Shown: positions 12,249 to 24,681, counted from the first letter of the stretch. The stretch is 64,000 nt of DNA from Patiria miniata (GCF_015706575.1 NW_024037062.1:1856811-1920810); one strand, 5' to 3'. A program made the numbers and translations. The notes: a model not told the origin generated them from the sequence alone.

Positions 12249-13680
12249 GTTAAAGCCCGAGTCCATCATTTGCAGCTATCCAAAAAAGTAACTGGCGTAA
12301 TTATTGTTGAAAAACATACTGGTTGAAAGATAGTAAGGGGACTAAATTCCCTGTGAAATTATCCTTTCTGGCAAGCTCTCATTTTGAAGAAATCAACGAA
12401 AGAAGGCATTTCCAACGGTGCTTCTTAAGAAGCACCGTAGGAAAATTTAAATTAGTTGTTCGTTTGTTATTCGGCGCAGCGCGCACAAGCATTGGAACGA
12501 CGCACAAGCGCGCGCGTTTGCAATAATTCGTCGGATCAGTGCGCGACATCGCGTAAAGCTGCAATTCAAAACAATTCGAAACATGATTTAGCAACTTTTG
12601 ATTTTAAATTGAGATCCTAGAATGCTGTTTTTCTCGGAATATGAAGCTGAAGCTGAGCTGAAACTTCATCAAGTAAGTTGTTCAGTATCCTTCATTAGAT
12701 TTTGAACACTTTTGTTGCTTCAAACGAACAAAATGTACTAATTACAAATGATGGACTATAGCTGCGTATTTATAACTTATGACCTGCGTAACTAAGGGCC
12801 CTGTCACACTTCTGCGTATCCTAATTCCTTATGAGTTGCGCATTGACATTTTTTTCATACGCAGTCGTACGCATAATACGCACCTCATATGCATCTCTAT
12901 CGTTTTGTGTAGGTTTTATGAACGCAGATATACGCATGGTTCGACCCAGTAGGCAGGATAGTTTTGGGCATGCAAAAAAACTACGCTGCGTACGCTGTTA
13001 CGCAGGTCATACGTTATACATACGCAGCGCATCGGTCCCGCATCGGTCGAGTGCGTTACTTTTACGCTATGTGTTCGTGACGCACCCCGTCAGCATATGA
13101 GCCGCCTGTATTGGACGTTTACATAGCGTACTTGCAGCGCAGATGCAACTCGCTGAACGGCGAGCGGCGGAAATGCGGCGGGAATACGCTCAGAAGTGCG
13201 TCAAGCATGCGGTCGGCATAAGTCGGGTGCGTCCGGAATACGCTCGGCATGCGCACTGCATACTGACCTATTCGCAGCCAGAAAAATAATGTTGTGCACT
13301 GCATACGCAACTCGTACGCATCTCATACGCAATGGATGCACTGAATTCGTTACTTGTACGCTAGATGTGCGTCGCACATAAGTCAAAGTGATCAAAACAT
13401 TACGACGTTAATTGAGCGTACGGCTGCGTATTGAAAAGTTTTGATAAGGAACTCATAAGGAATTGGGATACGCAAAAGTGTGACAGGGGCTTTAAGACGC
13501 ACCGTTGGAAATGCCTTTTTTTCGTTGATTTCTTCAAAATGAGAGCTTGCCAGAAAGAATAATTTCACAGGGAGTTTAGTCCCCTTACCAGTATGTTTCA
13601 ACCAGTATGTTTTTCAACAATAATTACGCCAGTTACTTTTTTGGATAGCAGCAAATGATGGACTCCGGCTTTAATAATAC
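12249..13680. mobile_element. Foldback element with ~185-bp terminal inverted repeats, split by a second MITE
   Basis: Bases 12249-12437 and 13496-13680 are reverse complements of each other at high identity (shared CATCATTTGC, GGATAGCTGC in one orientation, AAGTAACTGGCGTAATTATTG, GGCATTTCCAACGGTGC). The left arm continues as a ~480-bp repeat that recurs at 42505-42985 and 51995-52260. A palindrome CGGTGCTTCTTAAGAAGCACCG marks the arm end. A separate MITE (12800-13493) lies inside. Confidence 0.75.
12800..13493. mobile_element. MITE with CCTGTCACACTTNTGCGTATC ends, nested in the foldback
   Basis: The left end GGGCCCTGTCACACTTCTGC, continuing to GTATCCTAATTCCTTATGAG, is matched in reverse at 13446-13493 (CTCATAAGGAATTGGGATACGC...GTGTGACAGGGGC), about 40 bp of terminal inverted repeat. 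The interior is saturated with TACGCA/TGCGTA words on both strands. Flanking TAA on each side hints at a 3-bp target duplication (PIF/Harbinger-like), but the exact border is uncertain. The short open frames inside are by-products. Confidence 0.7.
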
Positions 13681-14415
13681 AATAGTATAGACCTTTCTAC
13701 ACTCTGTTGGCAAACTGCACATTTTGCCAACCATGCGTTGCAAACTACGTATAAGGAAGGTCCAACACTGAAATGAATTACAGATCACCAAAATATTATT
13801 TGATAATTGGAAATACAACATTGTCAACAAACATACAACATAATTTCTGCACATGCCTTTTTACTGTGTCGTAATTTTGGACCCACTTTTTGGGGCCAAT
13901 TTTTGTCCCCCCCCCCCCCCGCCAAAAAAAGGGGTTGTAGATCCGCCCTTGCTCGGAACCTGAACTACTTAACTTCTCTAACTGATGTGACAGGAATATA
14001 ATCGACGATTATTTGCGCTTCGCTCGTACCATAGAAGATCGGGAGTTGATGAATAGTTGTTACATATTAAAGGTGAATTCGATAACCCTTGCAATCATAC
14101 AAACTAACGTTGGGGGGGGGGGGGGGGTCAGTCAAGTTCGTGCTTCAAGCGGAAGGGGGCCGGGCTATAGGTTCATAATAGCGTCACTAGATAATGCCTG
14201 GACAAGAAAACCCATTTTTTCCCCTTCTTTAAAAAATAAAATAAGACTATTTGTATAACATAAACTGATGTGTTGTCTGCTAAAAATGTGCGTGCTCTGG
14301 TGACTTCCAGCCATCTGGAAGTTTATTCGGTAACGGAATATAGTCTAAACATTCCAGGGAAATTGATGCAACACGAACTCTGACGTTTACTTTGAAGATT
14401 ATTTAATGTCCCAAT

Positions 14416-14513
14416 TGATTCGCCGACAACCTTCTCACATTCGTTTTCGTAATTGCAAATTGACTGATTCGCCGACAACCTTCTCACATTCGTTTTCGTA
14501 ATTGCAAATTATT
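14416..14513. repeat. 49-bp tandem duplication
   Basis: TGATTCGCCGACAACCTTCTC and the rest of a 49-bp unit start at 14416 and again at 14465 with no visible mismatch over the shared part. Recent duplication. Confidence 0.9.
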
Positions 14514-14908
14514 TTTTTGGGATATTAATTTTTTTTTTCTCAACAAGTTTGAGCAATATAATGCCACTTTAAAGGTATCGATTTGAAGTTATAAAACCTA
14601 TAAATAATGACTGTTGTTTATTTCCGTCGTTACCGAGTGAAATGATGCAGCAGCATTATCGTACCAATAACAACTGCCATTATTTATAGCGTCTATAATT
14701 TAATTTTGCTTCCGTTTGAATTGATCATGTTCATAAATAAAAGGCCTTCTGAAATTACAATATGCCAACTGCTGTCACCGGGTAGAGACTAGACCTACAT
14801 TGTTGCAGTTCTCATTTAATTGACATGCCAGCAGAAATCGCAAAATCATGTAGACAAATACCACTTTCCAAGTTATGTAAAACAAAATAAAATCTATGAA
14901 TTCCATAA

Positions 14909-14986
14909 ATTATGGACTAACTGGCTGACTGACTGGCTCCCCGACTCCCCAGCTGACTGGCTGACTAGCTGACTGACTCCCCGTGC
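14909..14986. repeat. CTGACTGG-rich simple repeat
   Basis: Irregular repeats of GGCTGACT and GACTCCCC units over about 75 bp. Low-complexity sequence with no coding role seen. Confidence 0.7.
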
Positions 14987-16014
14987 CAGGGCATCAATAA
15001 AAATGGTTTCATTTTCCCAATTTAAATTTTGTAGTACATTTGCACAATTTCAATTCAATCTGTTAATCGGCACTGACATGCACGCTTTCATGTGCATGTA
15101 CTTTTCAATAGGAAAAGTTAACATTTAGGCCTACCTGTGTTGGAAAATGGACATTTCATGACGAAGTAATGCCTAATTTTCATAAAGTTGATGTCACAAT
15201 TACTGCAAGACAGCAGAACAGCTGTGAAAGAAACTTGGCAGGATTTAACAAATGCCTCGCGACGATAGGAGCCAACATGTACCTGGTAGGGGGTTGAGGT
15301 CCCGCCCCTCCGTGCTTTTCCCGCCACTCTTAAGTAATCTGACCTAAAACCACTCTTCAGTTATATTTCTATATTCCATGAGTGTTAAGGCATCAATACA
15401 AACTGGTTTCATTTTCTCCTCTACTGTTGCGTTGCAACGGTATCAGCGAAAATAAAAAGAAGCGGGTGACGGCCACGCCCACTCCTGCGCTTTTCGTGCC
15501 GTATTTAAGTTAATTAGTCTGATCTAAAATCATTCTTAAGTTATATTTCCAAAGTCCACAAGTTCCAAGCTATCAAATGATACTGGTTTCGTTCTTGTTC
15601 TCAAAATTTTGATTAAATGCAAAATTGACCCCACTTTGCATGGCGCCAATGGGTCTTAGTCTGATCTAGCGAAACTTATAAGAATGGTCATTCTGTTAAC
15701 AGGGTCGATGATAATATGCTTTAAGACAATCAGGGGATTTGTTCCCGAAATTTTGATTAAACACTATCCAGCTCTCCGATTATTGTTTTTCATCCAACTG
15801 AAAGCAATTACGTCACACGTCTTTAATCAGACCCTCATGCCATATTTTCAATGGGGAGCGCAAATAAAATCCTAAAATCATTCACACTATATTAACTAAT
15901 GCACCCTTGTCACGGCTATTTCTTCTTTAGGGGGAGACCGTTCGCATGTACATAACAATCATTCTTTTTGCTAATGCAAATTTTTCTTTACGGAATTTTT
16001 TTTTGGGGGGAGGG

Positions 16015-16100
16015 GGGCTAGACAATTTTTTTTGGCGGGGGGGGGGGGGGGGGGGGGGGGCTACAGCCCCCTTAGCCCCCCCCCCGTAGAACCGCGCCTG
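16015..16100. mobile_element. Poly-G/poly-C tract at the end of a decayed hAT-like MITE
   Basis: A run of about 24 G is followed by CTACAGCCCCCTTAGCCCCC and GTAGAACCGCGCCTG. The last block resembles the GGCGCGGTTCTA type of terminal repeat seen with poly-G runs elsewhere in the window. The other end was not located. The apparent proline-rich peptide on the minus strand is an artefact of the tract. Confidence 0.35.
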
Positions 16101-16116
16101 ATTATTACCAGTTTTC

Positions 16117-17690
16117 AGGCGATTACAAAACACTTCGCCACAGACATCTATTCAAAATGCATTTTGGACATTCTTAAACATGCCGCTAGAGGGCGGTTGA
16201 GAATTTCATGACGTCACCGGTACAAGTTTTGAAGAATATTGTCTGGCCAGAGACTAACACCGTTGAAAGCAAGTTCATATCTATTTTCAATTTTAAATAA
16301 TAAGCCAATAATAAGCCACTTCCGGTTTCGACCGGAAGCAAGGGTCATGTGATTTTTAATACGTACACGTTAAAAAATAAAGACCTTATTTTACTCAATC
16401 ACTTGCCGCAAACAGCAAGACGACAGATCTCATTATTGATTTTATATAGATTTTTAAAGATAAAAAAATATCAAAGTTTAATTGCTTGTCACGTGACACC
16501 TGATAACGTCATCATGCCATCATTGTTCTGGCACAATCTAAGCATTCCGTCTTTGCTTGGTGTTACTTTGATGAAGATGCCCCATTGAAAAGTGGCCAAA
16601 AAGGTCCCTTAAAAAAGAAGGGCACAAATAAAGTGGAAAAACTGTGTACAAAGTCAATGGGCTTAAATAAATATCCGAAATTTCATAATAAATCACATGA
16701 TGACGTCATCATTGCGTCCATCTTCGCCAACGACTTTGCTATATGTTCTTTGACTATGTTAAGTTTCAATGTCATAATGAGTGTGCTTTAATGACTAAAA
16801 TGCTGACGAGAAAAATCGTGCACAAAGTCTATGGGATTTGTTATAGAAGACCAAGCGTCTTTAGCACAAGACTACGCGCCACATGTTTGGCCCCGTTCCA
16901 ACAAGCATGACGATGAATGCATGTACATGTACATGTACTGTACATGTATAGTACAATGTCCTGTACATGCAGTGTACTCACGCACACCCAGCTCTCGCTT
17001 TCATTGAATTTTTGAGCGACGGACTACCGTTAGGGTATTTTTGTCGGCGGCGGGTCACGTGTGTGAACAATTTGACAAGCCATGCGCCTGGCACAATTGA
17101 CGCCAATGTTTAATCTATCATTTAATGGACAATTTAAGATTATATATCTCACGATTGATTTTTCAGCGATTTTTGAAGAATAAAAAATCTTTTCGTTGTA
17201 ACTTCCGGTCTGATGACGTCATTGGCTTCAAACTTCACACAAGTGTTGTTTGCATGAAGGTCATCATATAGACCAATTTTCAAAAGATTACAGCAAACTT
17301 CGCCACAGACACCTATTCAAAATGCATTTTGGACATTTTTCAACCTGCCGCTAGAGGGCGCTCTAATATTTCATGACGTCATCGGTTACAGTTTCGAAAA
17401 GTACTTTCTTGCCGAAGACTAACATCGTTGAAAGCACGTTCATATCTTTTACCATTTTTAAATTACAAGGCACTTCCGGGTTCGATCGGTTTCGACCGGA
17501 AGTAAGGGTCGTATGATTTGACACCCACGAAGTAAATTGAAGACCCAGTATTATTCTATTGACTGCCGTTAAAAACAAGTTCCGGTCTCTCACGGTTGAT
17601 TTTATATCGATTTGTAATGATTAAAAAATAGAAACACTAGTTTGCTTGTAATTTGATACCTGATGACGTCATCATGACGTCAGGACAATA
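16117..17690. repeat. Two direct copies of a repeat carrying TGACGTCA palindromes
   Basis: The block with CTTCGCCACAGACA, TATTCAAAATGCATTTTGGACAT, CCGCTAGAGGGCG, TTTCATGACGTCA, GTTGAAAGCA and TTTCGACCGGAAG occurs at 16117-16345 and 17277-17515. Each copy is followed about 160 bp later by GATAACGTCATCATG or GATGACGTCATCATG. Perfect TGACGTCA occurs at 16209, 16701, 17214, 17374, 17664 and 17675. The offset is about 1.16 kb. Confidence 0.75.
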
Positions 17691-17699
17691 TACACTACT

Positions 17700-19730
17700 C
17701 GGGATCAGGGTCAATATGTGTTCGAAGTTACAAGTTTATATCTTGAACGGTTTAGGAGTAAACCCGCGGAGAAGTATTGTCCGGAAAAAAAAAGAAGATT
17801 AATCGGAACAGTTCTAGACAGTGGTCGGGTTGTGCCCGACCACTCAAAAAGTGATTGGACAGAAAGTGAAAATGCCAAACCTGTCATCAACGGTATATCT
17901 GCATAATCACAAATAGCACCGTGATTTTGAGGTACATTATCTTCTGGTGCTCTTGCAGTACGGCCCTCACAATTAAATGGTTCATATTTATTCATCTAAG
18001 ATGATACCAGAAAATAGTCGGACGGAATAAATCGACTCAAAATGCTCTGAACCACACAAACATTCTGAAGCAACCTCTGTATCCATAACACCCTTGGAGC
18101 GAACACAGTTGTACGATCATAAGGAAATGAAACACGCATTCGGTCTGCGTTGTCGGTGCATGTTTTCAGTTCTGATCTTTTTTCCCCAACCTTCCATATT
18201 GCGAGTCTGAGGGAAATTATGTGGGCTGCATATACACACACACACCGACAAACGTGACTGCACATATAGACGAGAGTTGGCCACCAGAAAAATCAACAAG
18301 GTGAGGTATGGTGTAGTTCCAATAACCTTTTTTTTTTCGAGGAGATATAAAGAAGAAAGAGCTCCGTGCTCACAGTAAGATCCTTACAGTGGTTCAAAAG
18401 GAAATCCAAGATAGACCTAAAATCCGAACTTATCTAGCGACTTAAGAAATGGTGAAGCTAGTTATCTAGTGGCCACATTATCACGGTGGCACCGCGCCCA
18501 CACGAGCATGTCCCACGAGTTCTTAAAACCTAAGACGCAAGTCGCCAACATGCAAGCATGGAGGAAGGATGGTCGGAGGCGAGCGTACGGCGTTCGTGCG
18601 AGCGTGGTGGTACACACCAGTTTTGTTTTTCAATTGCGGGGGGGGGGGGGGGGGTTTAGTCCACATACGTTTGCAGTTTATATAGGCAGAAGAAATGAGG
18701 ACTTACCGTTCACTTGCATAAACAGCCATCATGAAGTCCTGTTATAAGCGTTTCATGCCACTGTCGGTCTCACTGTCCGTTGGCTACCGGTACAGTAATC
18801 ACGAACGCTGTTTAAAAAACAAGAAAGCAATTTGAAAACAGCTACATGTCGTATTCTGAGACATACAGCTAGCAGTTCAACAACAGCCAACACGTTTAAT
18901 AAGGAAAAGAATATTACCGGTAACCTGCACTGATAATCAACGCTGCAAATAAAATACAATGAAAATAGGTTAAACGATGGGCACAAATTCGGATAAAACA
19001 ATCACTGCAATTCTCAGGTCCGCCTTCCCTGAGCACATTCTCTGCCATTATCAAAGGTCACAACAAAATAACACGTCCTCAAAATCCTCCCAAAATCGCC
19101 TCACCGATTCCCTAATGGATTTTAAAAAATATATAAACAACCTTATGTGTAACCGAGCGGCTTTCAAAACTGACCCCGAATTGGAATGGCACATTTTTTT
19201 TTAGCATCATCAGTATTGTGTGCGTAGCCTACGCCTGCACAATTCGCTCTCAAAATGATCTCGTAATTCAAGTTCTGAGGCGCCTGGACACTTCAGTGTT
19301 ATGATTTGCTGGAACAACTATTGGATCGAATTCCACGCACCGAGGCCGGATAGAATGTCTCCGGGATTGTTCTTCTAATGAAGAGATACATGCCGCCATT
19401 ACACTGCGGTTACAGGGAGGGTGAGTCCAGCCAGGGGAAGAGTCATTAAAAGGGGGGTGTCTTAACGAGGACATAATGTACATGTAAATCCCAAATGAAA
19501 GTAAGTCTGGGGACAAAATCGTCTGGAGGTCGTCTGAATCAGAAGTGGTGACCTTTTCTATACTTTTCAAAATTCCCAGGAGGAGAAATAGGCTTTTAGT
19601 TTTGCTATCGAGTTTTACAGTAAGATTCATGAGAGGTGTCAAAATGAGAAGATAAACCAAGTGGCTGATTGTATAGATCTAGCGTTGCAGTCATCTTTCA
19701 AGATACGCTGATATCCCCTTGGGCATTAAT
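17700..19730. other. No gene recognised
   Basis: A minus-strand frame at 19268-19660 (130 codons) and several shorter ones lack any domain or exon-border support. A palindrome GTGGTCGGGTTGTGCCCGACCAC lies at ~17821-17843. Confidence 0.45.
18638..18654. repeat. Poly-G tract
   Basis: A run of about 16 G between otherwise unremarkable sequence. It is one of more than a dozen long poly-G/poly-C runs in the window; run length is likely unstable and error-prone in assembly. Confidence 0.9.
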
Positions 19731-19734
19731 TGTT

Positions 19735-20008
19735 CAGGGGCGGGTCTAGCTTTCAGGAAAGGCATGGAGACGGGGGGGGGGGACGTTCCCCTCCCCATTC
19801 TAAGGTAATTGAGAATACATTTGAGAATTAATTTAGGAACTTTGAGTCAAATTTTATGATTTTCGACCCCATTTTACTAGTATCATAATTTTTGTCCGCG
19901 GCTGAACAGCGGGTGGGGATGAGTATGGGAGGGTGTGTGTGTGTGCGTGGGGGTGGGGGTGGGGGTGGTGGTGGGGGTTAAACCAGTCCCCTCCCAGATC
20001 CGCTACTG
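19735..20008. mobile_element. hAT-like MITE, 274 bp
   Basis: The left end CAGGGGCGGGTCTAGC and right end CTCCCAGATCCGCTACTG (reverse complement CAGTAGCGGATCTGGGAG) form an imperfect terminal inverted repeat of the CAGGGGCGGATC type known from hAT elements. A poly-G run lies at the left and a GT/GGGGGT-rich array at 19932-19978. The 8-bp target duplication is not clean (taattgtt versus ttgttact). Confidence 0.5.
19932..19980 (+). repeat. (GT)n and GGGGGT-rich array, G-quadruplex-prone
   Basis: GTGTGTGTGTG is followed by repeated TGGGGG units, at least five G runs of four or more within 45 bases. The plus strand could form a G-quadruplex. Confidence 0.75.
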
Positions 20009-20009
20009 T

Positions 20010-22070
20010 TGTTACTGAATTATAATTCTCCAAACCTCAAAGATAGCTTCCAAGTGCAACCGATCTGAACTGTGGAAAAGGAATGGTGTAAAGTCTCGGC
20101 TAGTATAGACCAAAAAGTATGCAAGTGGCTGAAAGAAACGCATTGAAATTTAACGCCTCCCTCTCCGGAAAAAAAAGTGACTAAAAAAGGGGATTAGGTT
20201 GTTTTTTTTAAATTTATTCTGATGTGCGTCTTAAACCTTTGGGAGCTGTGGATATTTTTCTGATTTTCTGAAGTGATTATATTTGAGATCGTTGGTATCT
20301 TTGGCAATCCCTTTACTATGCTACAAACTCGAGTCACAGTTCAGGCCTTCTGCGGTTGGACGAGTTATACTGTATACGGGGAAAATTTGTTGCGGGGATG
20401 ACAAGAATGTTACAGTAATGATCAAAGCGAAATGCATACCGGCTATCCGTCGTGTTCGGAGAAGGAAGGGTGAAATGTTCCAGACGTTTACAAGTATCAA
20501 GTTCGCTTATAGTTGCCGGCCACAGGAATCCGTCTAATTGAGCTAGGATGGCACGGAGAAGAGAGGGAAAAAATGTCTGCTTCACGGGGATATGTTTACC
20601 CTTAGGCAAGTTCATGAAACGAGCGGCCTTGATAGAAAATGAATGAGTTGGGACGTGGGGTAGAACATGCTCGCCGGGGTTTGGTGCAGCAAGGGACGGT
20701 ACATGAACAGCTGGAGCTGGGACTGGACTGATTGGGCCCCGGTTTTGTCCGGACGTTGATAGTTACTAGTGGGCTGGAAGGATGACAATTTCGGAGCAGC
20801 TCCTCTGAGGGTCACTATGAAGTAATCGTCTGGCGGACTCGCTCGGGAGTTACTTCGGAGCAACGGAAAGTCCAGCATTCATTTTGCTTAGATTTTTTGC
20901 CTTTACAGGTAAAGTGGTAATCTTGGGAAGTTGGACTGTTGGTTGCTGGGTTTGGGAAGGATACATGGATTAAAAGTGGACAAGTGACAGATTGTTAATG
21001 ATGGGAACGGGTGGGGGTCCAGTAAAAAGAGTCGCTGGCCTGGTGCGGCTTCCAATGATTCGATCTTTTCTACAAAGTCATGGTGGACTATATATAGGCC
21101 TACTCATCATCATTCCCAGATATCTCTGTAAAGATGTCAGTCTTCATTTTTGACAGGAATTCTTATTGCCCAACAAATTCCTCGAGTTCAAATATAAAAC
21201 ATACCACAAATATGCTCGCATGATTGCATTAATTTTTTTTCTTAGATTTCGAATATTAGCGACACTGCGCCAGAAACCCTGCAGTGTAGACATGCGTATA
21301 ATGTAAATGAATGAACTTGTAAGGCCTTTTCTCACATATTATGCAAATATTCAATGCCATTGAAGCTCCATACACAGGACGCGTGAAGCTTTATATGGAA
21401 ATTCGTTTGCTCTAGGAGAATATGTTGATCCATTTCATATTATCCCACGTCCAACACAATATAGTTTCCTTAATTATTGTTCTCGTTACTGATATGGAAC
21501 AACATCATTCCACAATTTGTTTCCAAACATCTCACAATAAAGATGTCACGAATGCATATAACCACATTATTTGGATGTACAAATTCAAAATCAAGTACCA
21601 GTCAATGAAGCAATCAACAGGTCATCGACCCCCGGGATAAACCTCTCTGATGGCACCCTGAGGGTTAGGGCCAGGGCCGACTGGACAGTCGCAGAAAACG
21701 GAAACAGGGGACGGAAACTTGAGACGTTAACACGGCTCGTGTCCACCTCACGGCACCGCTATCTTCTTCATTTTCCCTGGACTCAACATCCTTATCCTTT
21801 TTCTTTCTAGAATGATTAGAATCTTGAGCAGCCTCTGGGGGATATTGGACGACTGGGAAAGTGGACAGAGAGGCTCCAAGTTTTAGATCAGTTTACCGTT
21901 GATGATTATCATCATAATTATTACTAAGTAAACGCTTTGGCTGGCAAGGTTTGGCAATAATGGTAGATGCTTTTTGATATCTTCATAACTATTTACCTAA
22001 AAGATCACATTCTTCACCACATTCCAAATTACAGCATAGACTTTTCTTGTTCTTTGCTTTAAATATTTTG
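20010..22070. other. No gene recognised
   Basis: Two adjacent GC-richer patches (20283-20620 and 20612-20878) are open on both strands but show no family motif. The rest is AT-rich without clear structure. Confidence 0.4.
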
Positions 22071-22079
22071 GCTTGTGTC

Positions 22080-23200
22080 GAAGTATAATATCCCAATGCT
22101 CGAATCAGATAACCTGCCGCGCTGTAATTACTATGAAACTAAACGTTCGAACAACAGAGGGCGCTATTTCACTTTATGGTCTCATCATAGACATATAATA
22201 AAAATATATGTCTGTGGCTCCGACGTCTGGCCGTTCGAGATGTTAACACAGTTATTGAAAATTGACAGGAACTGCCAAAGAGTGAATGTAAAATATTGAA
22301 GGAACTTGACGTGTACAAGTGCACACCTGTGAATAGGCCTAAACCCATCCACCGAGCTCATGAATAAACGTTATACCCTCAAAATATTCTATATTAGAGA
22401 GTTCTGAGAGCCATAAAATTGGGGAATTGAAAAAAATATGGCAATGAACCTCTGGCCCAGACTTTGGACTTCCAATTTTGAGCATTTTGGATGCAATTGA
22501 GCTCGAAAGTGGCGCTATTTTTTGAGGTAGTGGATGGATCGTTTTTCAAGATGGCTACTTTTCCGCTTTGGGAAAAATAGGGATCGTCTCCTTTGGGTGA
22601 GAATTTCTCGAAAAGTCAATGGTCAACCCACCAAAAATTGAAAATAAAATAAAAGATGACATATTGATCGCCATTTCTCTGTGCAGCTTAAAATCATGTG
22701 AGAGTTCTGGGTATTTTAAAAAGAATTTAGAAGTAGGGGCATTTAGCACTAGTGTCTACGGGAAAGACAGACACTCCGTATTTTCTCGTCATGGAACATT
22801 TTTTTTCTCAAAAAGTGGGCGCGCTACACAAACACTGCTCACCGCGCTCCGATGTCTGGCCATTCGAGATGTAAACACAGTTATTGTGAAAACGGGAACT
22901 CAAGATAAACACATTGTATTGCAATGAAATTTCCTGTAATAGTTTGCCATGGTATTTGACAACGAAACTCTAGAAAATTGACAAGAACCGCCGAAGAATG
23001 AATGTAATATAATTTAAGGAAATTGCAGTATGAAGGACACTCCGTATTTTATCGTCGTGCAACAATTTCTTACAAAAGAGGGCGCGCTACACAAACACTG
23101 CAAGCATTTTGGGAGAACAGTACATGTAGACTTTATTGTGATTTGAATCCCAGTACCAAACGTCTTCGTGCTTTTATAATCTCCGTAAATGCTCCACAGT
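22080..23200. repeat. Degenerate array of a GAGGGCGC-marked repeat
   Basis: Three diverged units share the order TCCGTATTTT-TCGT, AAGTGGGCGCGCTACACAAACACTG (or AGAGGGCGCGCTACACAAACACTG), CCGACGTCTGGCC-GTTCGAGATG, ACACAGTTATTG, AAATTGACA-GAAC and GAATGTAA-AT. Related, better preserved units are at 36.96-37.85 kb (GAGATAT, AATTGAAATTTCGTCC). No coding capacity. Confidence 0.5.
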
Positions 23201-23702
23201 ATCAAAAAAAATGACCGTGGATGTGTACATGTTCTTAAACCCCTACTGTTTTGTTTTAGGCAGTTTCAACTGAGTTCAGGTGTTTGAATCTGAAATTAGG
23301 CCTAGGGCTATACACATGTCATAGTAACAGACCTTTTGACATCTTTACTATCAAAACGCTACTAGAAACACAATTTGTATTTTGTAGTAGCTGGAGTTAA
23401 TTTTGTAGGGTATCTTTCGGAAGAAAATCCAGCTTTGAATCGAAATATTAAAATTTCCAAAATATGAAATAGGCAATTTATTACTTTAAGGCTCCGTTCC
23501 TATCATATCTGCCTATGGTATAGGCCTAAGCGAGAATGAAAGCACATGTTTTGTACTGATAAGTTATACCTAAACAGCTGGTGAAGTCCAGATTTAATTG
23601 TTCTTTCTGATTCATCATCGGCTCTGCAGGATTTATTTTTTAAAGGGAAGTATAATAGTCTGAGAACCATTCGGTTGACAACTCCCCCATAGGGCACTGG
23701 CG

Positions 23703-24132
23703 ATCGTGAAGTGTAGGGCCCCTGTTTTGTTTTGATCAAATTAGAGTCAAAATGTTTTTTATTGCTCAAAAATCACCTTTAAAATCAATAGCAGACTTTT
23801 CTCAATTCTAATAACACCCGTTTTGCATTTTTGAACAGATTCTTGGGGTAGAAATCACGATTTTCCTGCGCGGTTTGTGCCTTGTGATTTAGCGCGCCGT
23901 GCGTGCTCACGGTACATCGCGCGGTGATCGCCATCTTAATTTTCGGGTCGCGTGTTGTCGCCGCACTGTCATCGTCATTTTACCCCCAAATTTCCCTTTA
24001 AAAAAAATCAAAACCCTGCCCTCTATCTATGACATACCTGTTTATTGAGAATGTCGCAAACTAGTTTGGTAGGTCCAATAAGTTTAAGTGGATTTTGTTC
24101 CCATATAGGAACCGGGCCCTACACTTCACGAT
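23703..24132. mobile_element. MITE with ATCGTGAAGTGTAGGGCCC ends, 430 bp
   Basis: The left end ATCGTGAAGTGTAGGGCCC is repeated exactly in reverse at 24114-24132, a perfect 19-bp terminal inverted repeat. The interior is AT-rich except for a CpG-rich patch (GCGCGCCGTGCGTGC around 23891). No open frame. No clear target-site duplication, so the superfamily is unassigned. Confidence 0.75.
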
Positions 24133-24350
24133 GGCCCTACTACTCAGACATGTCATGTATGTGCAATTCCGCAACGGTCGACTGACGTAAAAATAGCAAC
24201 GGCGAAAAAATAGAGACAGAAGTCCTAAGTAAAAGTAACTACATGTAATTCCCAATAATAACAATTTACTTGGTCTGTGCCGGGGACCCTTTAGCAGTTA
24301 AACGTCCGTAACACTGACATCTCCTGTTTATAACACGGAACATATCTTAC

Positions 24351-24681
24351 CTGTGTGTAAAAGCTGACGATCTTCAACTACCAGCACCACCAGCTTCACG
24401 ACATAACACGCAGTGTTCAACCACGGAATTAACGGAACTGCAACATACAAGTCGGTCCTCACGTCAAATGCGTTGTAGGGGTCGAAACCCCTGTCTAAAA
24501 ACGAACAAATTTGAGCAATTTCTTTTTCAGTTGACAACTCTGCCGAATCTCCAAATTGTCCGCAAGTAGTACAAGCCACAGAACTGCGGTTGTGTTCCAA
24601 GCATGCAGGCCTGCGCGAATTTTCCAGCAGGCAAGTACGGTGATAAACTTTCTTCGGAATTTGGCGGTCTTTTATTTCCAA
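24351..24681 (-). CDS. Possible first coding exon of an unknown minus-strand gene
   Basis: An open frame starting at the ATG at 24681 runs 110 codons to a consensus donor (CACACAG|gtaaga at 24351). It reads MEIKDRQIPKK, then a Cys-rich part (ACLEHN, ACTTCGQFGD), an acidic helix-like part (STEKEIAQICSFLDRG) and a hydrophobic stretch (YVAVPLIPW, YVVKLVVLVV) that could be a membrane segment. I recognise no family. The GC content is higher than the surroundings, and the coincidence of a frame end with a strong donor is the main support. It could be chance or a transposon fragment. Confidence 0.22.

Larger units (their letters stand above)
13690..16010. other. No gene recognised; small repeats only
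   Basis: Apart from the 49-bp duplication, the CTGACTGG repeat and poly-C/poly-G runs at ~13907 and ~14112, there are three loosely similar segments around 14.99, 15.38 and 15.57 kb (AAATGGTTTCATTTTC / ACTGGTTTCATTTTC / ACTGGTTTCGTTC with TTAAGTTATATTTC nearby), suggesting an old ~200-bp repeat. Confidence 0.45.
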
